A stretch of DNA of 64,000 bases from Halichoerus grypus (taxonomy: Eukaryota > Chordata > Mammalia > Carnivora > Phocidae), in the NCBI RefSeq assembly GCF_964656455.1, contig NC_135724.1:14646919-14710918 (forward strand). Direction: 5' to 3'. Below the pieces are notes generated by a model. The model was not told where the DNA came from, did no database searches, and saw nothing but the letters and a program-made list of their open reading frames with translations. Within the stretch, counting starts at the first letter, position 1, and every line of letters starts with the position of its first letter. The translations under genes and the position numbers were made by a program. Of this stretch, positions 54,845-64,000 are shown one piece after another.

Positions 54845-57450
54845 CAGGTTGGATTCCAGTATTATTCCAGTGTTCTTAACTTAAGAAGGCTACCTCAAAG
54901 CAAATGTCAAAAAAAAAAAAAAAAAATTCAAAGACTCGATTGACTAATTTTAAACCAATGCCATTTGAATTAAATAAACAGTATATAAAAAGTCTAGATG
55001 GATGAGATCTCAGTAATCTCATCCATAATATTTTACGAGATTCTATAGTGTGACATATACTGTATTGATTGGGAAGGGCATCTTCTCTTCCTAGAGCAAA
55101 TTAATCTGGACACAAATGATAATCAGTGCTAATACTGCAATGCTGCCCAATGCCCAAAGAAATAAGATTTTTATGCTTTCAATTGGCCTCCCATTTAGTA
55201 AATGTTGTATAAGATGGCAGGTAAGACTTCTGTGTCTCTAGCACGCTGCTTGTAAACATGAGTTGAAAGACCCTGGCATCTATACTCAAGTTTGCAGTAG
55301 AGAGAGTTCTGGAGCTTGTCTTGCCTGCCATTTTTTGACAAGTATGGGAAAACTAGGCTAAAAAGGGTATACTTGCCAGAAAATAAGAGAAAGATAAATT
55401 GGAAAAAATAACAAACTTTTAGAAATGATTAGAATCTTTGAAAGAAATCGTTATCTTGTACATGTTACGTTCTTTAATTTTGGTACTTTAGGAAACAATA
55501 AAGCACTGTCAGCTTGAAAGAATTTAATGTAGCATCTAGAAATGAAACACAGACAACCCATTCTCTAGCTTTGGAAGTGAAATATAGGCAATTTATGTTA
55601 AGTAGAAGAATTTTACAGAACTTCGGATTTATAGAACCAGATCGCAGAGCCTTGAATTTAAGGATTTTTATGGGGAGCAAGGGAAGAGCAGGGACTGGGG
55701 AGTCTAAGACACATCATGATTAAACAGTGGCTCTTACTGGCTAGATCTTATAGTATAGTACAGATCTATTAAGTTAGAAAGAAAAAGAAGTTTCCAGAGA
55801 GAATCAGTGTGGACTTAGTAGATCCTCAGACTTGTGATACATCATATTCAGGGGAGTCAGTGTATAGGGAAGACAGGGCCTTGGCCCTGGTGGGTAAAGC
55901 AGAGATTATATACATACATTCATATATATTATCTCTGGTGGGATTGTACTGTCTGAATATTCAGAGAATAGTGAATTCTCCACACCGAGGAGTGAGTCCT
56001 CAGACACACAGAAGCTCAAGATGGAAGATCTGGGTTGTGTCACACAACACCAAGTGCTCTGATGAAGACTGTCTTGGCAGGGCTGACAAGAGGGACATTG
56101 AGGAGGCAGGGGACCTCCCAAAACCATTCTCCCTGTGCTCCAAATACCTCCTTCCTCTGTTGCTCTGATGCTGACCCGAGCCTGTTGACCGCATCTTTCG
56201 TGGTCCACTCTTCATGTGATGTTTGGCCTGCTCAGGATTTGCCCCTATACCTACTTCTCTGACTGTAAAAAGCCATTGCGTATCCTCTGTGCTTGCTGAT
56301 TCAGTTTGAACAGCTGCCTGACTTACCAAACATTGGCTTATACATTTTCCAAAGTAAAAACATGATCGTCAGTTTCATAATTTTGCTTAAGATGGATGCT
56401 GTGGGTAACCATTGTGTGTAGTAGCTAATGCTGATTGTGATGTTAGATAAAAGGAAATAGCAGGAAGCAATAAAACCAAATGATAATTATACAGTTGTGT
56501 TTTTAGTTAGTAAGTAAGCCAGTTATCTACCCATAAGATTTATCCCAAAACAAAATTAACCATTGTGTTTTTCCTCTATTTTTCTCCTGCTACTTCAAGA
56601 AAGTTAACCTGCTTAGAAGAAGGTAAAGAGGAGTTGTGAATGTTTAAAATTCACAGAAAATATTTCCTCCTTTGCTAATTGTTAACGTTAAAAGACTCAG
56701 GACAATACATAAGCAAAAGTAATAGAAAAACACATTGCTCTCTGTGCAAAAGAATTCACATCTGAATATAGTCAAAGGCAAAATATTATAATTGTTGGAA
56801 CATATTTTCCCTACTGTTTCATAGAGTTATGTTTATGTTAAATAGATGAGTCATGGGCAGTTTTATTTATGAGTTATATGCTCTTTCACATTTACTAGTT
56901 ATATCTATAAAATATGGACATTTATATAAATTTTAGAAATATATTCATGTATTTGATATATGTTTAAATATATAAGTATCTACATATTTACTGTATATTT
57001 ATATAAATATAAGATTTAACAAATAATGTATTTTTGTTCTCATTTATGATGTATGCTATGAATAATTTCTGTTAAATCTCATGTAATCAAAAACTCACAG
57101 TGTGCTGATCTTTTTTCAGAATCTTGGCTCCCATGCTGGGTAATATTATTTCTCTGAGATGTACAAATAGTTTCAGTTTTTTAAAAATGTAATTTGCAGC
57201 TATGTAGTTTTCTTCTAATAACAGCTTCTCTCAAAACCACAGAGCAGGGGTCAACAAAAATTCCTGGCTAACTAAAAAGCAATTAGAGAAATCCTCATTA
57301 ATTTGACTATTTAATTTTTGTTTTTACTTGTAGCAACATTATTTTCCCCAGTAAAACACTAATTTCTAATTCAACAAATAATATCAAGGCAGAGGAGGAT
57401 GAGGTGGAGAGACAAAAAGAGAGTTTGAAAAGCCATAAAGTAGCTTATAA
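54845..57450. other. Unique sequence
   Basis: About 2.6 kb with a poly-A run at 54909-54926 and a very AT-rich section at 56850-57020. Open frames of 60-119 codons cluster at 55809-56329 on both strands without recognisable domains. The frames on opposite strands overlap, which suggests chance or an unknown exon at best. Confidence 0.35.
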
Positions 57451-57459
57451 AAAACTGAT

Positions 57460-58130
57460 AGTTTTTCTTTTGACTGGCAGCTGCCAACTGCTTTCCCTGC
57501 AGCTGTATCAGACATGGTCACAGAATATTCTTGAAAGAGAAATGAAATTTATGTTTAATTATGTCTTTAAGCTTATGTAGGAAATCACTTTTCTGTCCTG
57601 CAGAGCTAAAGAACTACTCGTGTTAATTTAACGTTGTACTTCATGAATTGTTTTTATATTACCATGCTGATTAAGGTCATGAATGCATGGGCCTAAAACC
57701 ATGTTAATCCCAAACAATATGCCTCTTTTGTTGTTTTAGATGTCAGGCATAGTAAGCAAGGTAGTGTATAGATTTTTGAAAAGTGACTTGGAAAATGAGC
57801 TCATTTTATGATATGGACTATTGAAAATGGAATTTGTGACTATTCAGATGAAAACTACTTTAAAAAAAAAAACCTCATTGACACGAAACAAACCAAACTC
57901 AGTTTTTCCAGTGGAATTGTCAGTTCTACAGTACCATGTGCCCTTTTGATGGACTACGTGATTAAATGTGGAAGACATTTCAGCCTGGTTGCCAGACTCA
58001 TATTTAGATCCAGGGCTTCCCTTTTGGAATATGCAAATGGGATTTATGCCTCTGGTGAAAATAGTGAATTTGCAAAGATAATAAGAGAGAATAATATGAA
58101 TTTCATTAAGTGAAATTTATCTTCATGTTC
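57460..58130. promoter_or_regulatory. Candidate conserved non-coding element, contains a 101-codon frame
   Basis: There is no interspersed repeat. An octamer 'atgcaaat' occurs at 58031-58038. A plus-strand frame spans 57808-58113 (101 codons), with a poly-A run reading as Lys residues near its start. It has mixed composition but no domain or signal peptide that I recognise, and no splice or promoter evidence. A coding exon cannot be excluded; a regulatory element is equally possible. Confidence 0.2.
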
Positions 58131-58134
58131 AATA

Positions 58135-58475
58135 GATTAAATTACACTACTTTTTAATGTTTTGAGTTTGCTGCAATCTTCCTGATGGCCTCTGTTTTTC
58201 TGCTCTGCTTCCTTTACTAACAAAAAAACTCTTGAATGTTTTCTTAGACACCATTTTGGTAGTCTACACCACTGTTACTGTTGATCAAATAATGCCAAAC
58301 TTAATCACTAGATAGCTATTTAAGTTTGGAAAGAACAAGTAATACCCCTAACCCTTTGTTTTTTAGAGTCAGCACAGTATTAGAATGGATTATCCAATAG
58401 AAGTTTCTGAACACTGGGCATGGGGTGTGGTGATGACATGGAGCCAGCATGAGCATTGTGATCCCTTCCCGGACT
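58135..58475. other. Unique sequence
   Basis: Nothing recognised. Confidence 0.35.
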
Positions 58476-58479
58476 GCAG

Positions 58480-58590
58480 GCTCTGTTAGGGGGGCATCAT
58501 TTTGTTGTTTGCACCATTGTAGTTCCTGCCCTAGAACAGCACTTCTCACCTAGAATACATTCAATAAATCTTTTGAAAGAATGAAAAAAA
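58480..58590 (+). repeat. LINE-2 3' end
   Basis: 'ctgcaggctctgttaggggg', 'tttgcaccattgtagttcct', 'gccctagaacagcacttctc' and 'cattcaataaatcttttgaa' match the L2 3' terminus closely. Confidence 0.8.
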
Positions 58591-58599
58591 CAAATCAGA

Positions 58600-59555
58600 G
58601 CAATGCAAACTAACATAAATTCCTGTTTTGATGTTTGTTACTAATTTGGTAGACTAGAGGATACTACCCATAAAGTATATGTGGATTACAGCAAGATATT
58701 GATCAATTTGTACATGATATCTTTCAGGGAAAGATAAGTACATGTTCGGTCACAGTTTAGTTACTTCAGAGCCTGGCCAGTGGTCACTCAAAAAATACCT
58801 GTTAAAAAAAAAAGAAGCCTCTGGAGAGTAGCCGCATGGCATGCTGCGGTGCTTCTACTTAAATCTTTTTCGTGGAGATGAATGAAGACATTCATAAATT
58901 AGGTGACAGCAGACTTCCAGTTCACAGAGAACACAATGGGCTGATAGAGTAGGTAGAAAGTAAAAAGATGAAACATCAAAAGAATAATGCAAATGCTTAT
59001 TAGCACCTAGGTTCAAAAAGTCTAAAAAATATAGGCTGACAAAGATGTAATTTTCCAGTAGTTAAATATATAATGTAAATTACACTTGAGATGTAGTTTG
59101 ATTGCAAACTCAGTGCGAACCAACAATAATCTGATATGGTCACTAAAATGTAAATGTGATTTTGGGCTGCATTAATACATATTTAACCTTGGGTCTGTGG
59201 TTCATGAAACCTCTGATACTGTATGCGTCTTGTACCTATGTGTACTTTTTTTTTTTTTAGGAGAAAGTGTTCATACCTTTTATTAAGTTCTTAATGAGAA
59301 CAGTGACTCACAAAGTACTAAGATCTACCAGTGCAGAGGATCGGTAACAGTCCTATTTGTATACAGGTCAGGTCAAAGTATAGTTGTACCATTGTAATCA
59401 GTTCTTGGAAGTACATTTTAAGAGTAACAATGATAAATTGAAGCATCTCCAGGAGGCAAGGTGGCATGGTGAAAGGTCTGAAAATCATGACCTATGAGAG
59501 TAGGACTGAAGGAACTGGAGGGCTAGGCTTGGAAAGAAAAGATCATAAAGCTATT
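58600..59555. other. Unique sequence
   Basis: A poly-T run at 59247-59259 is the only simple sequence. No gene or named repeat recognised. Confidence 0.35.
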
Positions 59556-59599
59556 GCATGACTTCAAAAAAAATAAATGGTTATTTCCAACTGGGAAAA

Positions 59600-60190
59600 G
59601 CTATAAATACTGAGAGTATCTAGTACTGCTGAGAATGTGAGGAAATGAGTCTCATGATGTGTTAGTGGATGTGAAATGCTATGATTGTGTTGCATGGCAA
59701 TTTGGCATGATTGATTAAATGAATATAGGTAATTTAGAGAAATTTTGTGCACAAGTGCATATGTGAAAAAGTACATATACAAAGAAATTTACAAAGGTAT
59801 TTAGCAGTTTTATTAATTGCCCCAACTTGGAAATATCCTAAAGGTTTATCATAGGTTGTATCCTTGATACGACTGTGGAATACCATGCAGCAGTGAAAAT
59901 GAAAGAGGCAGATCTATAGGTTCTGATATGCAAAATATCATCAAGATTTATTAAGTGGAAAAAATAGCATGCTAAGTATAATATGTATGTATTATAATTT
60001 ATGGAAAAGTCCCACAAAAATGATACATTTCCCTATGTGCATAAAGAGATAAATATCTGGAATAATTCATAACAAGCTGACAATAATGGTTTCTTCTTTG
60101 GGATTCAGGGAGGGTCAAGGGGCTCCTTATTTGCATAAATAGTAATTTTTACATAAAAATGTATTCAAGTGGTTTAAAAAATAGGAATGA
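59600..60190 (+). repeat. Old LINE-1 (L1M-type) ORF2 end and 3' UTR
   Basis: 'tgctgagaatgtgaggaaat', 'gttgcatggcaatttggcat', 'ttagcagttttattaattgc', 'gtggaataccatgcagcagt', 'gaggcagatctataggttct', 'aagcatgctaagtata'-like phrases and 'tttcttctttgggattcagg' follow the L1M 3' region. It is diverged and non-coding. Confidence 0.75.
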
Positions 60191-60194
60191 ATAA

Positions 60195-61075
60195 TAAGTG
60201 GATATAAATGAATAAAAGTGAATAAATAAAATTTTAGAGGATTTATACATGGAAAATGATTAAATTCCTTTTTCTATATAGTTTCAGAGAAGAAACAGGG
60301 TCAGTTGTATTAGGCTTATTTTAATTCTGTATAAGGAAGCATTTTCTAGGATTAGAAATGTTTTAAAATGGAATTGGTTGTCAATTATTGGCTCCATTCT
60401 CATTGGAAGGGTTGAAACAGAGCTTAGATAACTATTATTAACTATTCCCAAGGTGTTCTAAAAAGAATCATCCTATTTAGTGGGAAAGATTAGTAAAATA
60501 ATTTTCAATTTTGTGAGTTTATGACTTTGTGGCTACCTAATGTCTAAGTGCCCTTTTGCTTATATATGCTACCATTCTCATTTAGAGTTCCTTGACCTAG
60601 CAACCAGTCTTTTATCTCTCCATATCCTCAGTTTACCTCTAGGATCTTACTTCCTTTCATGATTTCTTCCATGCCCAACCTTTCCTAAAGTGTGGGATGC
60701 ATACCAGTGGTTCGAGAGGTGATTTTTAGTGCTTACATAAATATGGCATTAAAGAATACTGAATCACAGAATTATCAAATTAGTGGGGGAAAATAGTTTT
60801 CACCCTTTTCAGTGCTTTTGGTTGGAGTCAAAGAGAAAATTGTTAACATTTTTCTAGTACCTAATACTTTCCCTTCTTAACCAAGTGGGAGAAGCTTTTA
60901 AGCTTTGAACTTAAGTTATCAACAAATACATATATGTAGCTAAATAATATTATTTTGTTTTTCTTGAATGTGTTGTGGTTACTATCTGTTTTTGGTGGCT
61001 GTAGTGTGAACTGCTCATTACCTACTCAATATACATTACTTTCTTCTTCTTTACTAAAGGAATCTCTTTGTTATT
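60195..61075. other. Unique AT-rich sequence
   Basis: No open frame of 60 codons or more and no confidently named repeat. Confidence 0.35.
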
Positions 61076-61079
61076 GATA

Positions 61080-61525
61080 GTGGCAGTGTGCCAGCTAAAG
61101 GACTAAAACCCCTAGCTTTTCTTACAGCTAGGTGTGGTCATGTGTCTTAGTTCTGGCCAGTGAGATAAACAGAAATGCTATGTGTGATATCCAGGAAGGA
61201 TGCTTAAAGAGCGCTTATTCATCTGAGAATTGCACACTATCTGCGTGGGCCCATTCTTCCTTCCTGCTTCTCATATAGATGAGATGGCTGGAGTAGCGGC
61301 AGCTGAGCTGGACCATTAAGCAATCTTGAGAACAGTGGACTCGTACTAAGAAAGGCAAAGCAGAAAAATAGGATACTGGTCCCTAATTACTAGGATGCTG
61401 CCGTAGCTAAGACTGGATTTCCTGTGTCTTGACTACTTTTGAATGAGAGATTTATCTGTTTAAGCTGTTGTTATTGTAGGTGGGTATATGAAGGAACACA
61501 ACCCAAACTGATACAGCAAATATTA
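61080..61525 (+). repeat. Old LTR-like element (MaLR/ERVL type)
   Basis: 'gctaggtgtggtcatgtgtc', 'ttagttctggccagtgagat', 'ccttcctgcttctcatatag', 'gatggctggagtagcggcag', 'tgagaacagtggactcgtac', 'gagagatttatctgtttaag' and 'cccaaactgatacag' run in the order of an ancient LTR-type repeat ending with a 'tgatacag' terminus. Confidence 0.7.
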
Positions 61526-61529
61526 TTGG

Positions 61530-61705
61530 TTTTTCTAATTATGTCAGTGATTCAAAATTTACTTATACAACAAATTTATTTGACTGATGGGCATTGGAGA
61601 CAGTCTAATTTTGGAGTTTATTTTTTGAATAGGTTTAACTGTTTGGAAGGTCTGATACTTCATGATTTTTATTCTTTCTTCAAAGTCTTCCAAAGAACAA
61701 AGAGA
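61530..61705. other. Unique sequence
   Basis: Nothing recognised. It contains the end of a 96-codon plus-strand frame (61439-61729) without a domain. Confidence 0.3.
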
Positions 61706-61721
61706 AATTTGCTATTTCTCT

Positions 61722-61925
61722 CTTTTTAAAAAGGGTTTATTTATTTATTTTAGAGAGAGGGCATGCACACATGTGCAGGAGAGAGTGAGGGTAGGGGCAG
61801 AAGGAGAGAGTCTTCAAGCAGACTCCCTGCTGAGCATGGAGCCCTACACAGGGCTTGATCTCATGATCCATGAGATCATGACCTGAGCCAAAACCAAGAG
61901 TCTGATTGAGCCACCCAGGCACCCC
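61722..61925 (-). repeat. SINEC SINE, older, with imperfect target-site duplication
   Basis: Antisense SINEC with 'gcttgatctcatgatccatg', 'agatcatgacctgagccaaa', 'gattgagccacccaggcacc'; the part between 'gagtc' and 'tgattgagcc' is deleted. Duplicated target 'tgctatttctct' (61710-61721) and 'tgctatttccct' (61926-61937) differ by one base. Confidence 0.94.
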
Positions 61926-61939
61926 TGCTATTTCCCTTA

Positions 61940-62265
61940 CTTAGAAAAAACATTCAATCTTGCAGTTACTATACGGGTCCATCAAACCCTTTGGTAAATC
62001 TAAGATACATTATGAGATCTTAATGACCTTGTTATTATCACTGTTTTTTAGATCCTAGAACATGGTGCTAATTCATCATGTGAGGAATTATTTAATTATT
62101 ATTTATCAGTTATTAAGTAGGCCAAACAAGACTGAAATAATAAGAAAATATAAGAATGATAGAATCCCCTAAATTTGAGGCCCTCAAAAGAATGATATAA
62201 TAAGTAAAATCACTATTCTTCAGCTTTCTTATTATGTTGTCTAAAGTATTACATTGTATTTCTTT
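61940..62265. other. Unique AT-rich sequence
   Basis: Nothing recognised. Confidence 0.35.
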
Positions 62266-62269
62266 TAAA

Positions 62270-62410
62270 AAATTAAAAATTTTTTATTTTTTAAAAATTG
62301 TTTTGTTGAGGTGTAATTGACTTATGACATTATATTAGTTTCAGATGTATAGCATAATGATTTGATATTTTTGTGTATATATATAGTGAAATGATCACCA
62401 AAATAAATCT
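62270..62410 (-). repeat. Short antisense LINE-1 3' fragment
   Basis: A T-rich start, then 'ttgttgaggtgtaattgact', 'gacattatattagtttcaga', 'tgtatagcataatgatttga' and 'gtgaaatgatcaccaaaata' match the antisense 3' end of a LINE-1. Confidence 0.75.
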
Positions 62411-62414
62411 GAGA

Positions 62415-63190
62415 ATTTAGATTTTTACATTTTCTTTCCAAAATGGTGAAGGGATGAAATAGAGGAAGCTGGTTCAAAATATAAGACGAATCCAAAGAGA
62501 AATGCAAAGAGGCAAAGAGCAGCATTCTAGTCTTGAGTGATGGTGGTGAAATTGATCATATAAGCCGAATTTGAAATTATGAGTTTTCAGATGGAGATGT
62601 GCATCTTGAATTTTTTCAAACTTGAAAAGCTAGTTTGATGAGAGAACAATATATTTCTAAGGACACATTAAAAAATACGGCATTCTCATTCAGTTTGTCA
62701 TTCAACCAGGAAGGACTTCGATATACTGATATTTTGTGACAAGACTCACAAAAAGGATGTGTTATGGCACAATTTCAACTTTTATGATGCTTGTGCACCA
62801 AAATTTACTTGTTTGAGGTTTGCTCTGTTTAAATTTTTATGAAATTTTAAATAAAGTTTTTCATGTTCTCTTTATTATTCTCTAAGTTTTTTATAAAATG
62901 ACTTAAAATATTAAAAGGCCTATTCAACTCCGATGATAAATGATGCTAATTTTCCTGGTGTACTGAGGGTTAAGTAGAAATAGGTAGTTAGATGATAAAT
63001 ACTAAGTTCATAAAAATACGCATTAATAAAAGTGCTTGATTATAGCAAAAAAAAAAATCACAAAAGAGGTTATTACATATATGGTTTGGGAAACATCACA
63101 TCAAAGCTATTTTCTTTATTCAGACTTTGACTTGTTAAATGATGTTTTTGTACACTTGTTGATATTTTTCCTTTATTAAAATTTTTATAC
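62415..63190. other. Unique AT-rich sequence
   Basis: A polyadenylation-like 'aaataaag' followed by T-rich sequence occurs near 62849, but no transcript can be inferred from it. No repeat is named. Confidence 0.35.
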
Positions 63191-63194
63191 TGTG

Positions 63195-63420
63195 AGAAGT
63201 TACTGTTTAATGAGTATAGAGTTTCAGTTCGTGAAGATGAAAAAGTTCTGGAGATGGAAGGTGATGACGTTTGCCCAACAATGTGAATGTACCTAATGCC
63301 GCTGAGGGGTACCTATAGAGATGGTTAAAATGTGTTACTTAGATTTCACCACAGATTTAAAAAACTAAAAATTTTAAAAGATTTAAAAAACTAAAAATTA
63401 AAAAATTAATTAAATTAAAA
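63195..63420 (+). repeat. LINE-1 3' UTR terminus
   Basis: 'gtatagagtttcagttcgtg', 'aagatgaaaaagttctggag', 'caacaatgtgaatgtaccta', 'atgccgctgaggggtaccta' and 'agagatggttaaaatgtg' follow the 3' end of an old LINE-1 ('ttctggagatggatggtggtgatggttgcacaacaatgtgaatgtacttaatgccactgaact'). It ends in an A-rich tail in which 'agatttaaaaaactaaaaat' is repeated. Confidence 0.8.
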
Positions 63421-63424
63421 CACA

Positions 63425-64000
63425 AATTGCCTTCAACAGAATGCTTTCCCTAATGACTGCTTTCATTCTTACTCATGCCTTTATTTTGGGTGTTCTACAT
63501 GTTTTTGGACAGAATTGCTTTTCTATGGATATTGTACTAGGTGGACATGCTCCTAGAAGAAAGCAGATAGAGCATATAAAATCCTAAATCACTCATTTTG
63601 ACACTTTTGTACAGTGGAGCCCATATCAATTCGAGCACACTATATTTTTCAATTAATACCAATCTGTAATTAATATCTAACTAAGCTAGCAAATGATTAA
63701 GTACTCGGATTCTCAGAGTTCTTTTGGAGCTACTGTTTTGTATAATATGAGGGTCATACATAGGCTCACAATGTGAGGGTCATATATAGGGCTGCGATGA
63801 ATTGCTTTTGCGGGGGCCTTCCTTTGTGTTTCTCCAGTTTCTGAGGCAAGCTGCTTGTAACAAGATTCTGAATTCTTATACTTGAATGTTCAGTATCCAA
63901 CACCCACTGGGGTCCAAGCTTTGCATCAGTTCCTTACTTGTCTGGTTTCCCACTGGTTTAATTGCTTTCTACACTATCCATATTACCATTCACACCTACA
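63425..64000. other. Unique sequence to the right edge
   Basis: The words 'gagggtcatacatagg' and 'gagggtcatatataggg' (63750 and 63775) form a short local duplication with a few changes. No gene or named repeat recognised. Confidence 0.35.

Noticed and set aside
62820..62880. 'aaataaag' followed by T-rich sequence as a transcript end
   Set aside because: A polyadenylation-like hexamer in AT-rich DNA is expected by chance and no upstream exon is visible.

Overview
The window looks like nuclear DNA from a carnivoran mammal. I find no convincing protein-coding gene, tRNA, rRNA, CRISPR array or bacterial-type operon. The clearest signature is about fourteen tRNA-derived SINEC elements with the head 'cctgggtggctcag', the core 'ggctcaggtcatgatc' and a TC-rich 3' part ending in A. 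None shows the sequence I remember for the young canid family (SINEC_Cf, head 'gggatccctgggtggcgcag') or for cat SINEs. This points, by inference only, to a non-canid caniform such as a bear, seal or mustelid. Every long open frame is short (at most 143 codons), and many overlap repeats or low-complexity DNA. The window is best read as intergenic or deep intronic sequence.

Layout. 1-8.5 kb: L2 and MIR remnants, two carnivore LINE-1 3' ends in tandem, an old LTR-like element, a long L2 copy (7.0-7.65 kb) and a stack of three SINEs (7.9-8.45 kb). 8.5-14.4 kb: nearly free of interspersed repeats, with TAAT-rich, CpG-retaining unique sequence that looks like candidate conserved non-coding DNA, plus a cluster of microsatellites. 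14.4-24.7 kb: one SINEC, several MIRs, LTR remnants and MER5-like fragments, with long unique stretches between. 25-33 kb: SINECs, a 5'-truncated LINE-1 with an ORF2 remnant (27.46-28.52 kb), an LTR-like element, and an antisense LINE-1 nested in an older LINE-1 (31.7-32.8 kb). 33-48 kb: MIR, L2 and MaLR LTR remnants, with another truncated LINE-1 at 45.3-46.1 kb. 48-54.8 kb: SINECs with clear target-site duplications, a polypurine tract and an old antisense LINE-1 3' UTR. 55-64 kb: mostly unique AT-rich DNA with L2, LINE-1, LTR and SINEC fragments.

The features do not form a pathway. They record successive retrotransposition: L2 and MIR first, then MaLR/ERVL LTRs and old LINE-1, then carnivore LINE-1 and SINEC. 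Any function would most likely lie in the repeat-poor stretches as distal regulatory sequence, which cannot be proved without cross-species alignment. Repeat family names come from remembered consensus features; no database search was run. Boundaries are approximate unless a target-site duplication is given.
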